From Pseudomonadota bacterium (GTDB lineage Bacteria; Pseudomonadota; Alphaproteobacteria; Micavibrionales; Micavibrionaceae), in the NCBI GenBank assembly GCA_963204715.1, contig CAUJHK010000076.1, positions 1 through 55,421 of the forward strand: a stretch of DNA of 55,421 bases, in the 5' to 3' direction. The stretch's first letter is position 1. Every line of letters starts with the position of its first letter. Below the pieces are notes generated by a model, which searched no databases, was not told the DNA's origin, and saw only the letters and a program-made list of their open reading frames with translations. The position numbers and the translations under genes are program-made. This document shows positions 37,313 to 44,031 of the stretch, piece after piece.

Positions 37313-37345
37313 TAAAAAAAACCGCGAAGACATTGTCTTGCGGTT
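37313..37345 (-). terminator. rho-independent terminator
   Basis: On the minus strand AACCGC AAGAC and GTCTT GCGGTT form an 11-bp stem with one bulged base (37345-37320), followed by eight T. It ends a minus-strand transcript that comes from the gene at 37517-37837. Confidence 0.8.
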
Positions 37346-37350
37346 TATGA

Positions 37351-37440
37351 TTACGGATTTTTTAAATCGCTGCTGGCAATGGCGTCCACTCTTTCGGCGC
37401 CGCTACCTTCATCGGGATATGTGTATCTAAGTAATATCAA
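37351..37440 (-). CDS. possible 29-aa ORF next to a terminator
   Basis: A minus-strand frame opens with TTG at 37440 (AGGG upstream) and stops at 37351, six bases before the terminator hairpin. The product ends GSGAERVDAIASSDLKNP. The position is suggestive, but there is no family match and the start is weak. The rest of 37441-37516 shows nothing else. Confidence 0.2.
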   Translation of the reverse strand: MILLRYTYPDEGSGAERVDAIASSDLKNP

Positions 37441-37516
37441 GGAGAACCCTTGTGTAAGAATTAGAATGCACCTTGATTCTATCAGAGTTTTACATTTTAT
37501 CCCACCCAAAAAGTTT

Positions 37517-37837
37517 TTATTTTTCCAACCGCATACCTTTTGGTTTCATTTTTCCGTTTAATATTTGTGCAACCACACCAAAGGAGGGGTCACCGCCCAT
37601 GGCTGGCTCTGTTGGTACGGCGGTCTTGGTCACAAGCGTGTCCTTGCCTGCCTTCATCCACTTGTTCAATATGCTCAAGGCTTTTTCATTGTTTTCCAGC
37701 ACAGCATCTCCCCAGTTGGAAATATAGGGAGGCTGTTTTGCAATCCCGTCCTGCCGTTCATTGATGTCATAAGCAATGGCGCGGAATACTTCCATCAAAT
37801 TATATTCGGCTCTGGTTGTAAGAACATTAATACCCAT
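37517..37837 (-). CDS. conserved hypothetical protein, 106 aa
   Basis: The product has 106 residues from ATG at 37837, with GAGGG five bases upstream. A longer frame starting at 37885 adds 16 basic residues and has no ribosome site. It has a helical N-terminal part (RAEYNLMEVFRAIAYDINE), a Trp-containing middle and a Lys-rich end. There is no signal or membrane segment. I do not recognise it. The 37313 terminator is downstream. Confidence 0.65.
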   Translation of the reverse strand: MGINVLTTRAEYNLMEVFRAIAYDINERQDGIAKQPPYISNWGDAVLENNEKALSILNKWMKAGKDTLVTKTAVPTEPAMGGDPSFGVVAQILNGKMKPKGMRLEK

Positions 37838-37986
37838 GGCTACCCTCTTTGCTTTTGTGTGGCGTGGTTGGCGGGTTTTATACAAAAAACACGGTTTAAA
37901 ATCAACAAAATTATGAAAATTATTATTTCCTCAAGTTCTGGTCCAAGGCACTCGCACCGCTCTGGTCACTTTGCACAAAATACATC

Positions 37987-38014
37987 TTGAATTTATTCCT
38001 ATTTGTGATAGAAT
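37987..38014 (+). promoter_or_regulatory. promoter-like element, second copy at 46531
   Basis: TTGAAT (37987-37992) and TAGAAT (38009-38014) are spaced by 16 bases, a good sigma-70-type match. The 22 bases from 37987 to 38008 recur exactly at 46531-46552. A terminator lies only about 20 bases downstream. Confidence 0.5.
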
Positions 38015-38031
38015 ATTGCTCGTAAACACCA

Positions 38032-38060
38032 CCCGTGCGCCAAAAGCGTGCGGGTTTTTT
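38032..38060 (+). terminator. rho-independent terminator in the leader of the next gene
   Basis: CCCGTGCGC (38032-38040) and GCGTGCGGG (38046-38054) pair over nine positions, two of them G-U, around a 5-base loop, followed by TTTTTT. It lies between the promoter-like element and the ATG at 38081, so it could be an attenuator or end a tiny transcript. Confidence 0.7.
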
Positions 38061-38080
38061 ATTTTTGAAAATGATTTATT

Positions 38081-38570
38081 ATGTCTATATTTGATTTTTA
38101 CAATGATTTAAAGCTCAAAGCCCCTGTGGGCAACATCCTTCAAAAACACTGATTTTGATGTGGAGGATGTGATTGAGTTTTATGACAGGTATTTTGATGA
38201 CGCCATGGAAAGCGCAAAGCTGGGCCACGAAAGAAAAAATCTTGGCAAAACCATTCGCGGGTTAGAACTTTTGGGAAAACTGGATAATAAAGTCGGGCAT
38301 GCTGTGGCCGACACGTTTTTTAAAAATGGAAGCGAGGTAGCTGTTAAAATTATTCAAAGGTCTTTGAATGAATATTTGCCGCCCAGGGAAAGATTTAAAA
38401 CTGATCGATCTATAGGCTCTGGCAATTATAAAATGTTACAGGACATCGCTTCGAACAAAGAAAAATCCAGGGCTTTTTTAAAAATACTTGCCCAAAAACG
38501 CACTGAAAAAGAAAAAGACAGTTCAAAAGAAAAAGCGCGGATAGAATATTACCTAAAGTCATTAGAGTGA
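38081..38570 (+). pseudogene. hypothetical gene with an apparent frameshift near its 5' end
   Basis: ATG at 38081 opens MSIFDFYNDLKLKAPVGNIL and meets TGA at 38150 after CAAAAACAC. From that point the +1 frame reads NTDFDVEDVIEFYDRYFDDA and runs to the stop at 38570. That frame has no ATG and only a GTG at 38160 without a ribosome site. Removing one A from the A-run at 38142-38146 would give a single 162-residue protein, basic toward the C-terminus with no known family. It may be a true disruption, a sequencing error in a homopolymer, or programmed +1 slippage. Its end overlaps the convergent gene by 22 bases. Confidence 0.55.
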
Positions 38571-39148
38571 TTAGCGGCATCTTTCGCAGAAGGGTAACAA
38601 TATTCATTAGGATCGATGCGAGCAATTTTTTTTGTGAACATATCAATGTATCTATATATGTTATCCTTGCAAATATCTCCAGCTTTTTGAAGACGACAAT
38701 ATTTGGGATGACCCTTTCTTGAAAAGGTCATCTCCCCTTTATAGTGACAATATTCTTCATCACCCTCTTTTTTGTATATGTCGTCGTCGTCAAAAGATTC
38801 AAGTGTTCCGTTCATTGTAAAGTTGTTTTTTGAAATTTTTGTAATATTGCCTTTCAGCCGGACATACCCGCCTTCTATGTAGTCGGGATAACGAAAATTT
38901 GGATAAAAACAGATATGTTCTGCATCCACCTTGTATGTTTTTTTATGGACTGATATCGCCCCAGTGCCAAATTCACTGTAAAAACCAGGAAGATAGCCAC
39001 TTGTTAAACCATATTGTGAGAACAAATGCCGCCCCAGCAAAAGGGCGGCCTCGTCCTCGTCTTCGACAATGGTTTTGGCGGGCTCACTTTGCGCTATTAC
39101 CGCAGTGGGCATCAACAAAAATGTCAGAATCAGAAAAAGGTTCTTCAT
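38549..39148 (-). CDS. exported cysteine-containing hypothetical protein
   Basis: The product has 199 residues from ATG at 39148; a TTG 18 bases earlier is the alternative. A clear signal peptide ends in TAVIA before QSEPAKT. The mature part has several cysteines (ICFYPN, EYCHYKG, KYCRLQ, DICKDN, EYCYPS) that could form disulfides in the periplasm. I do not recognise the family. It looks more AT-rich than the housekeeping genes. Two inverted repeats lie upstream at 39198-39250. Confidence 0.65.
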   Translation of the reverse strand: MKNLFLILTFLLMPTAVIAQSEPAKTIVEDEDEAALLLGRHLFSQYGLTSGYLPGFYSEFGTGAISVHKKTYKVDAEHICFYPNFRYPDYIEGGYVRLKGNITKISKNNFTMNGTLESFDDDDIYKKEGDEEYCHYKGEMTFSRKGHPKYCRLQKAGDICKDNIYRYIDMFTKKIARIDPNEYCYPSAKDAANHSNDFR

Positions 39149-39197
39149 GGGAATGGATAGTGCCAAATGATTTTAATCTTCACGATAAGAATGTCTT

Positions 39198-39250
39198 AAT
39201 GTTGACCAACATTCCTATTTAAAAAAATGTGGACTTAGTCCACCAACATT
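39198..39250. repeat. two adjacent inverted repeats, possible operator or terminator
   Basis: AATGTTG/CAACATT (39198-39213) is a perfect 7-bp inverted repeat. GTGGAC/GTCCAC (39229-39243) is a second one, again flanked by AATGT and ACATT arms. They lie upstream of the exported protein gene and downstream of the diiron protein gene. They could bind a regulator or end the diiron gene transcript. Confidence 0.4.
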
Positions 39251-39291
39251 AACCATTGGGGGTGAAAACAACGCAAAAACGTTAAAGGTCT

Positions 39292-40125
39292 TCAGGCCGC
39301 TTTTGCCATGGCGCGGGCGTCTTTGGTGGTTTTTTGAATCATCCACCACGCCACTTTGGATATGCCTTTGCCTGCAAAGCCCTTGGGGTCAAACCCGCAC
39401 GCTTTGAACACCATGGCGACCGCGCGGTCAACCTGAGGCGCCTGATAGTAGGAATAGGCGCGCTTCATATATTCACGGTTCCATGTTTTGCGGTCATACA
39501 CATCATTGTCGTTCGCGTTGGCGGCGAAGAAGGCATAAGAGAGTTCATCATCCTCTGATTCCGCAATGCGTGAGAGGGCCACTTTCAGCCGCGCCCATTT
39601 TCCCATGTTCTCCCGCGCAAGGTAGCGGTTGAGCGTGTCATAAAAAAGTTTGTAGTGGCGGAATTCATCGCCCGCAATTTTCGCGCAGATTTCTTTTAAA
39701 ACAGGCTCGTCTATGCCGGTGCCAATGGCGGAGTAATAAGAGGACGTTCCCGTTTCCACCATACAGCGTGCCACCATCTCCGCCGCGCGTGATCCGCGCA
39801 CGGAAGTGTCATTGTGAAGATGCTCTATCTGGTATCCTTGGCGAAATTTGTCCATGGCGCGCTCAAGGCTCCAAGTTGGGTCAACGGTTTCGGCCCATTT
39901 GCCAAGTGATTTGCCATGCTGCACCTCTTCGGTTGCCCAGCAACGGGACATTTCCTGAAACGCAGGGTCGTCGGCAAACACGCGCTCAAGATAAGATGAG
40001 TACGCCACCGCGTTATATTCCACCAAAGCTGCCGCCTTGACCACTTTTATAAGGTCGGGCGTTACCTTGGACAGGTCAATCTTGGAATAGTCTATCTCGT
40101 TCATATCCCAGTGGGGCAGGCTCAT
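39292..40125 (-). CDS. ferritin-like diiron protein, acyl-ACP-desaturase-like
   Basis: The 277-residue protein shows two ferritin-type iron-binding pairs: VEYNAVAYSSYLERVF with TEEVQHG (Glu...ExxH), and VETGTSSYYSAI with GDEFRHYKLF (Glu...ExxH). This pattern places it in the ferritin-like diiron carboxylate group and is closest in feel to soluble acyl-ACP desaturases or similar oxygenases. There is no signal peptide. The substrate is unknown. The nearest genes are not obviously related. Confidence 0.75.
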   Translation of the reverse strand: MSLPHWDMNEIDYSKIDLSKVTPDLIKVVKAAALVEYNAVAYSSYLERVFADDPAFQEMSRCWATEEVQHGKSLGKWAETVDPTWSLERAMDKFRQGYQIEHLHNDTSVRGSRAAEMVARCMVETGTSSYYSAIGTGIDEPVLKEICAKIAGDEFRHYKLFYDTLNRYLARENMGKWARLKVALSRIAESEDDELSYAFFAANANDNDVYDRKTWNREYMKRAYSYYQAPQVDRAVAMVFKACGFDPKGFAGKGISKVAWWMIQKTTKDARAMAKAA

Positions 40126-40330
40126 GGCGTCTTCTCCTTAACTATAAGAGGCTGTTTTACGCCTATTGTGGGCGTGCTTCAAGCGTGGGCTGATAAAAGG
40201 TTGCAATCTATGGCCAATTTGTTAGATAATGGTTTTAACGCACGTGTCTATGGCCCTTCCCAATAAGAAGTTATGGTTATGCTACGACGGAAACCTTACT
40301 GTTTAACCGAGGCTAAGCCGCCTCCTTTAT

Positions 40331-41557
40331 ATGGGTTTAACGTTGATGGAAAACAACCTTATCGGTGGGGCCCCGATGTCCCCACGCACATCTGCACCTT
40401 CAAAAATTGATAACCTTGATTCTTTTATCATGGAACAAAAACCACAATTTCCTGTGGCTGTTTTACGTCCCGATAAGCTGACCAATCGCGCACAGGAATT
40501 TACAAAAACATTTCCAGGGCGCGTCTTGTATGCCGTAAAGTGTAATCCTGATGTCAGGGTTTTAAAGGCCTTGATAGCGGGCGGTGTAAACAGCTTTGAT
40601 TGCGCCTCCATTGGTGAAGTACGCCTTATAAAACAGCTAAAGCCTGATGCCGTCATCTACTTTATGCACCCCATCAAGTCGCGTGAAGCCATACACGAAG
40701 CCTATGTTACGCATGGCGTGCGCGCCTTTGTTCTGGACAGCGCGGATGAACTGCAAAAAATACTTGATGTCTTGCAGGGCGCGGATGATTTAAAATTGTT
40801 TGTGCGCATGGCCTCACCCAAACAAAAAGTGGCCACAGACTTTTCGGCAAAGTTTGGCGCGCCTCCCATGATGATGGGGGCGTTGTTACAGACCGCGCGG
40901 CCACATTGTGCGCAGCTTGGCATCTCTTTCCATGTTGGCACGCACTGTATGGATACGGTGGCGTATGAAAAAGCCGTTTCGATTGTTTGTGATGTTATAG
41001 CCACCTGCGGTGTTTTGGTGGAGGCACTGGATATTGGCGGCGGTTTTCCAGCGACGCTTGATAAGGAAAATCCACCCCCGCCGCTGCAGGATTATTTTGG
41101 CGTTGTCCAAAAAACACTTGCCGCGCATGGCCAATCACACCTTGAGCTGTTGTGTGAGCCTGGGCGCTCCATGGTGGCTTCGGGCGGTGAGCTTGTCGTG
41201 CGCATTGAAGGACGAAAAGGGGATTTATTGTTTATGAATGATGGCACCTATGGCGGAATGCTTGAAGGCGGGCCTTTGGTGGATTTGGTTTATCCGCACC
41301 GCGTCCTTCGCACCAAAGCCAGTGCTCTTTCTGGCAATGTGCAAGAGTTTCGTCTGGCGGGGCCAAGTTGTGATTCCACGGACATGATGAAAGGGCCTTA
41401 TATCTTTCCCGATAATATCGGGGAGGGGGATTATATTGTGTTCGGGCAGCTTGGCGCCTATGGCGAAATCACCCGCACACCTTTCAATGGCTTTGATCAG
41501 GTTATCCGTGTGGAGTTGTCCGAGAAGAAGAAACAAAAGTCCAAAAAAGCGGCTTAA
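40331..41557 (+). CDS. PLP-dependent fold III decarboxylase (ornithine/lysine decarboxylase family)
   Basis: The 408-residue protein matches alanine-racemase-fold amino-acid decarboxylases: YAVKCNPDVRVLKAL with the PLP lysine (about 72), DCASIGEV, FHVGTHCMD (usual form HVGSxxx), ALDIGGGFP, LCEPGRSMVA and GPSCDSTDMM with the catalytic Cys donated across the dimer. A role in putrescine or cadaverine formation is likely. The start is uncertain, since none of the three early ATGs (40331, 40346, 40376) has a clear ribosome site. The 200-base gap upstream holds no gene. Confidence 0.88.
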   Translation: MGLTLMENNLIGGAPMSPRTSAPSKIDNLDSFIMEQKPQFPVAVLRPDKLTNRAQEFTKTFPGRVLYAVKCNPDVRVLKALIAGGVNSFDCASIGEVRLIKQLKPDAVIYFMHPIKSREAIHEAYVTHGVRAFVLDSADELQKILDVLQGADDLKLFVRMASPKQKVATDFSAKFGAPPMMMGALLQTARPHCAQLGISFHVGTHCMDTVAYEKAVSIVCDVIATCGVLVEALDIGGGFPATLDKENPPPPLQDYFGVVQKTLAAHGQSHLELLCEPGRSMVASGGELVVRIEGRKGDLLFMNDGTYGGMLEGGPLVDLVYPHRVLRTKASALSGNVQEFRLAGPSCDSTDMMKGPYIFPDNIGEGDYIVFGQLGAYGEITRTPFNGFDQVIRVELSEKKKQKSKKAA

Positions 41558-41616
41558 AGTTTTGAAAATAAAAACTGATCTGTTGAATGGCTTTATTTTA
41601 TGCTAGTATTTTTTGC

Positions 41617-42294
41617 ATGAAATATTTGTCTTCTGGTCAATGTCGTGCGGCACGCGGGCTCTTGGGGTGGAGTCAGCCAGATTTGGCAAAACACTCCCAA
41701 ATACATGTCCAAACAATAAGTGCTTTTGAAAAAGGTAACAGTACACCTAGTAAGCGTACTTTAAAAAGAATTACAAAAGTTTTGGAGGACTCTGGCATAG
41801 AGTTTATGGACCATGATGGTTTAAGAAGAAAACAATCTGAATTAGTAAGATTTCAAGGTGCTGATGGCTTTGAATCTTTTCTAGACGATGTATATTTGAC
41901 CGCAATACGTACAGGCACAAAAGACACTCCATGTGAGATTTTTCTTTCAAATGTTTATCATCCAAATTGGATCAAATGGCTGGGTAAAGAAAAATGGGCC
42001 AACCACGTCAAACGTATGACAGAGGCTCGGGATATCATGGATGTCAGAATAATTATAAAAGAGGGGGATATAAATTTTCCTGCATCTGCTTACTCGAAAT
42101 ATAAATGTTTCCCTGTAAAATTTTTTAATGACAAATCATTTTATTCTTATGAGGATAAGTTGGCATTTTTAAATTTCCAAAAAGAGAATGTTGAAATCAC
42201 AATTATGCGTCAGCCAGAATTCGCGCATGGCTACAGAGTGCTTTTTAAAATTGCTTGGGATTATTTTGCAAAGAGTCCTTCTAAGATAAAATAA
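41617..42294 (+). CDS. XRE-family regulator with C-terminal sensor-like domain
   Basis: The product has 225 residues from ATG at 41617. An N-terminal helix-turn-helix (about 1-65) begins MKYLSSGQCRAARGLLGWSQ, with SAFEKGNSTPSKRTLKRI as recognition and following helices. The C-terminal domain (about 75-225) has VRIIIKEGD, a central FPVKFFNDKSFYSYEDKLAF and an aromatic end, in the style of PLD-like ligand domains attached to regulators such as TrmB. Ligand and targets are unknown. It looks AT-rich against its neighbours, which fits acquisition. A shared terminator separates it from nrdB. Confidence 0.75.
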   Translation: MKYLSSGQCRAARGLLGWSQPDLAKHSQIHVQTISAFEKGNSTPSKRTLKRITKVLEDSGIEFMDHDGLRRKQSELVRFQGADGFESFLDDVYLTAIRTGTKDTPCEIFLSNVYHPNWIKWLGKEKWANHVKRMTEARDIMDVRIIIKEGDINFPASAYSKYKCFPVKFFNDKSFYSYEDKLAFLNFQKENVEITIMRQPEFAHGYRVLFKIAWDYFAKSPSKIK

Positions 42295-42320
42295 AAACCC
42301 CGCACAACGCGGGGTTTTTT
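42294..42320. terminator. bidirectional rho-independent terminator
   Basis: CCCCGC (42298-42303) and GCGGGG (42309-42314) form a stem with a 5-base loop, flanked by AAAA and TTTTTT. It separates the XRE gene from the convergent nrdB. Confidence 0.85.
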
Positions 42321-42336
42321 CCAGAGTTCAAAATGA

Positions 42337-43413
42337 TTACTCTGCCGCAATAACCTCTTTGGCGTCATCATCCGTGCCGCCAATCTTCTTGCCGTAATTG
42401 CCTGAAAAGACATCATCGGAAAATACTTCTTCCCATGTGCCGCCTGTGCTTGCCCTTGAATATTCGGTCGCGCGGTTTTCAAAGAAGTTTGTGTGCTCTG
42501 CCCCGTTCAACATTTCATCCATCCAAGGCAATGGGTTTTTATTCATACCAAAAATAGGTTGAAGGTTCAGCTGTTGAAGGCGACGATCGCCAATATAACG
42601 GATATAGTTTTTTACTTCTTTTGGGGTTAGGCCTTGAATCTCGCCTGCTTCGAACGCAAGGTCGATAAACGCATCTTCAAAACCCACAATCGTGCGGCAA
42701 CATTCAGTAATTTCGTCTTGAAGCTCCTTGTCCCAGATGTCCTGGTTTTCGTTGATGAAGGAGTTGAACAATTTAATCATGGATAAACAGTGCAATGTTT
42801 CATCCCGCACTGACCATGTGACAATCTGCCCCATACCCTTCATTTTATTAAAGCGTGGGAAGTTCATCAAAATTGCGAACGATGCAAACAATTGCAACCC
42901 TTCAGTGAACGCGCCAAACATGGCCATGGTTTTGGCAATGTCACGGCGGGACTTCATAGACACGTTTTGCATGTAGTCAAACTTGTCTTTCATTTCCTTG
43001 TATTTCAAGAACGCGGAATATTCGACTTCTGGCATACCAATGGTATCAAGCAAGTGTGAATAGGCGGCGATGTGAACGGTTTCAATGTTGGAGAAAGCGG
43101 AGAGCATCATGGTCACTTCGACGGGGCCAAACACTTGGGAGTAATGGCGCATATAGCAGTTGTTTACTTCCACGTCGCTTTGCGTGAAGAAACGAAAAAT
43201 TTGTGTCATCAAATTACGTTCTGAATCGGTCAGGTTCTTCTTCCAGTCGCGCACGTCTTCGGCCAATGGCACTTCTTCTGGGATCCAGTGAATGCGCTGT
43301 TGCGTCAACCACGCCTCATAGCACCACGGATACAAAAACGGCTTATACACATGGCGCTCTTGCAGTAGGGGTGAGTTGGATCTTCCGATATCTTCGATTG
43401 ATTTTTGGGCCAT
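42337..43413 (-). CDS. nrdB: ribonucleoside-diphosphate reductase, small (beta) subunit
   Basis: NrdB carries the diiron-tyrosyl radical used by NrdA. The 358-residue protein has all ligands with E. coli-like spacing: Asp80, Glu111 and His114 in NIETVHIAAYSHLL, Glu171 in EGLQLF, and Glu205 and His208 in RDETLH. The radical Tyr is Tyr118. There is no N-terminal ATP-cone. A strong CAGGAG precedes the ATG. It lies downstream of nrdA on the same strand but 618 bases away, with its own probable promoter. Confidence 0.97.
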   Translation of the reverse strand: MAQKSIEDIGRSNSPLLQERHVYKPFLYPWCYEAWLTQQRIHWIPEEVPLAEDVRDWKKNLTDSERNLMTQIFRFFTQSDVEVNNCYMRHYSQVFGPVEVTMMLSAFSNIETVHIAAYSHLLDTIGMPEVEYSAFLKYKEMKDKFDYMQNVSMKSRRDIAKTMAMFGAFTEGLQLFASFAILMNFPRFNKMKGMGQIVTWSVRDETLHCLSMIKLFNSFINENQDIWDKELQDEITECCRTIVGFEDAFIDLAFEAGEIQGLTPKEVKNYIRYIGDRRLQQLNLQPIFGMNKNPLPWMDEMLNGAEHTNFFENRATEYSRASTGGTWEEVFSDDVFSGNYGKKIGGTDDDAKEVIAAE

Positions 43414-43492
43414 GTTTCTTACTCCTGATTTTTTTAAAATTACGATTCCGACTGTAGAGTTTTACCCCCCGAATCCGAGTCATTTTGATGAT

Positions 43493-43568
43493 TCATCCAC
43501 AGCTTTGGGTTCAAGGGGTGGAATCAATATATAGAGATATTGATGCAATAATCATACAATATGTGGTG
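43493..43568 (-). promoter_or_regulatory. nrdB upstream region: NrdR-like boxes and a DnaA-box-like site
   Basis: Two AT-rich partial palindromes, with centres near 43530 (CAATATATAG) and 43560 (ACAATATGTGG), lie 30 bases apart. That is close to the spacing of paired NrdR boxes. TCATCCACA at 43493-43501 differs by one base from the DnaA box TTATCCACA. Both are typical controls of nrd genes, but the matches are imperfect. Confidence 0.35.
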
Positions 43569-43690
43569 TTTTTGTCGAGGGGGCAGCGCAATCTTTTATC
43601 ACATTTTTTATTAAATTTTTTTAACGTGCCGTCACGTCTCTTTTGTCATTCTCAAGGAGATAAAGGACACGCCGTTCATAACAGAAAAAA

Positions 43691-43717
43691 ATCCCCGCGA
43701 ACATTGCGGGGATTTTA
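43691..43717. terminator. strong bidirectional terminator
   Basis: ATCCCCGC (43691-43698) and GCGGGGAT (43706-43713) form a perfect 8-bp stem with a 7-base loop. T-runs lie on both strands. On the minus strand it ends the transcript that runs through nrdA and the structured region. Confidence 0.85.
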
Positions 43718-43742
43718 AAATAAGATGGGTGCGAATTGCCGC

Positions 43743-43987
43743 TTGAGTCCCTAGATTGAAAACTTTACACCACTTTCGTGGTTGGCTTTTCTAGTAATGA
43801 TTGGCAAGCAATCCTGAACTATATCTTCCCGTATCCTTTCGGGGGGAAACCAAAAAATTCATCCAAACTTTTTGGCAGTCTCTCATAAGTAAAAACTTTT
43901 GAGTTGGACACTATTAGTCTTACCCGATTTTTCCCCTTTTAAACATTATATCCAATGTGGATGCACTGGTACTCATTGGGGACTAAC
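43743..43987 (-). ncRNA. structured RNA candidate with group I intron-like core
   Basis: This 245-base stretch between nrdA and the 43691 terminator is non-coding and rich in pairings on the minus strand. AGTCCC near 43985 can close with GGGACT near 43747. A P3-like helix pairs GGGGAAA (43936-43930) with TTTCCCC (43849-43843). A P6-like hairpin CTCA...TGAG precedes GAGACT (43882-43877), which can pair with AGTTC (43820-43816) as P7 around a bulge. Between them is a CCG/CGG hairpin (P8-like), and the joining segment reads GAAGATAT, the group I J8/7 consensus. A CCAC-GAAA-GTGG hairpin follows, as P9 might. P4-P5 and P1 are not convincing and splice sites are not defined, so the class is unproven. 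Confidence 0.4.
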
Positions 43988-44001
43988 AAAAATTTGGCCA
44001 T
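43939..44001 (-). CDS. possible 20-aa ORF downstream of nrdA
   Basis: ATG at 44001 has AAGGA nine bases upstream and opens MAKFLLVPNEYQCIHIGYNV before TAA. It starts 31 bases after the nrdA stop and runs into the structured-RNA candidate. The ribosome site is good but the product is tiny and unknown. It could be a leader peptide or the 5' exon of a split gene. Confidence 0.3.
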   Translation of the reverse strand: MAKFLLVPNEYQCIHIGYNV

Positions 44002-44031
44002 AATGTGGTTTCCTTTCTGTTAAACTTGTTT

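Noticed and set aside
43790-43830. Group I Q-like sequence GCAATCCTGAAC on the plus strand
   Set aside because: The matching P, R and S elements are not on the plus strand, while the S-like and R-like elements are on the minus strand; treated as coincidence.
43743-43987. tRNA or tmRNA in the nrdA-nrdB gap
   Set aside because: No T-loop consensus, no acceptor CCA end and no tag-like reading frame with a tmRNA core could be found on either strand.
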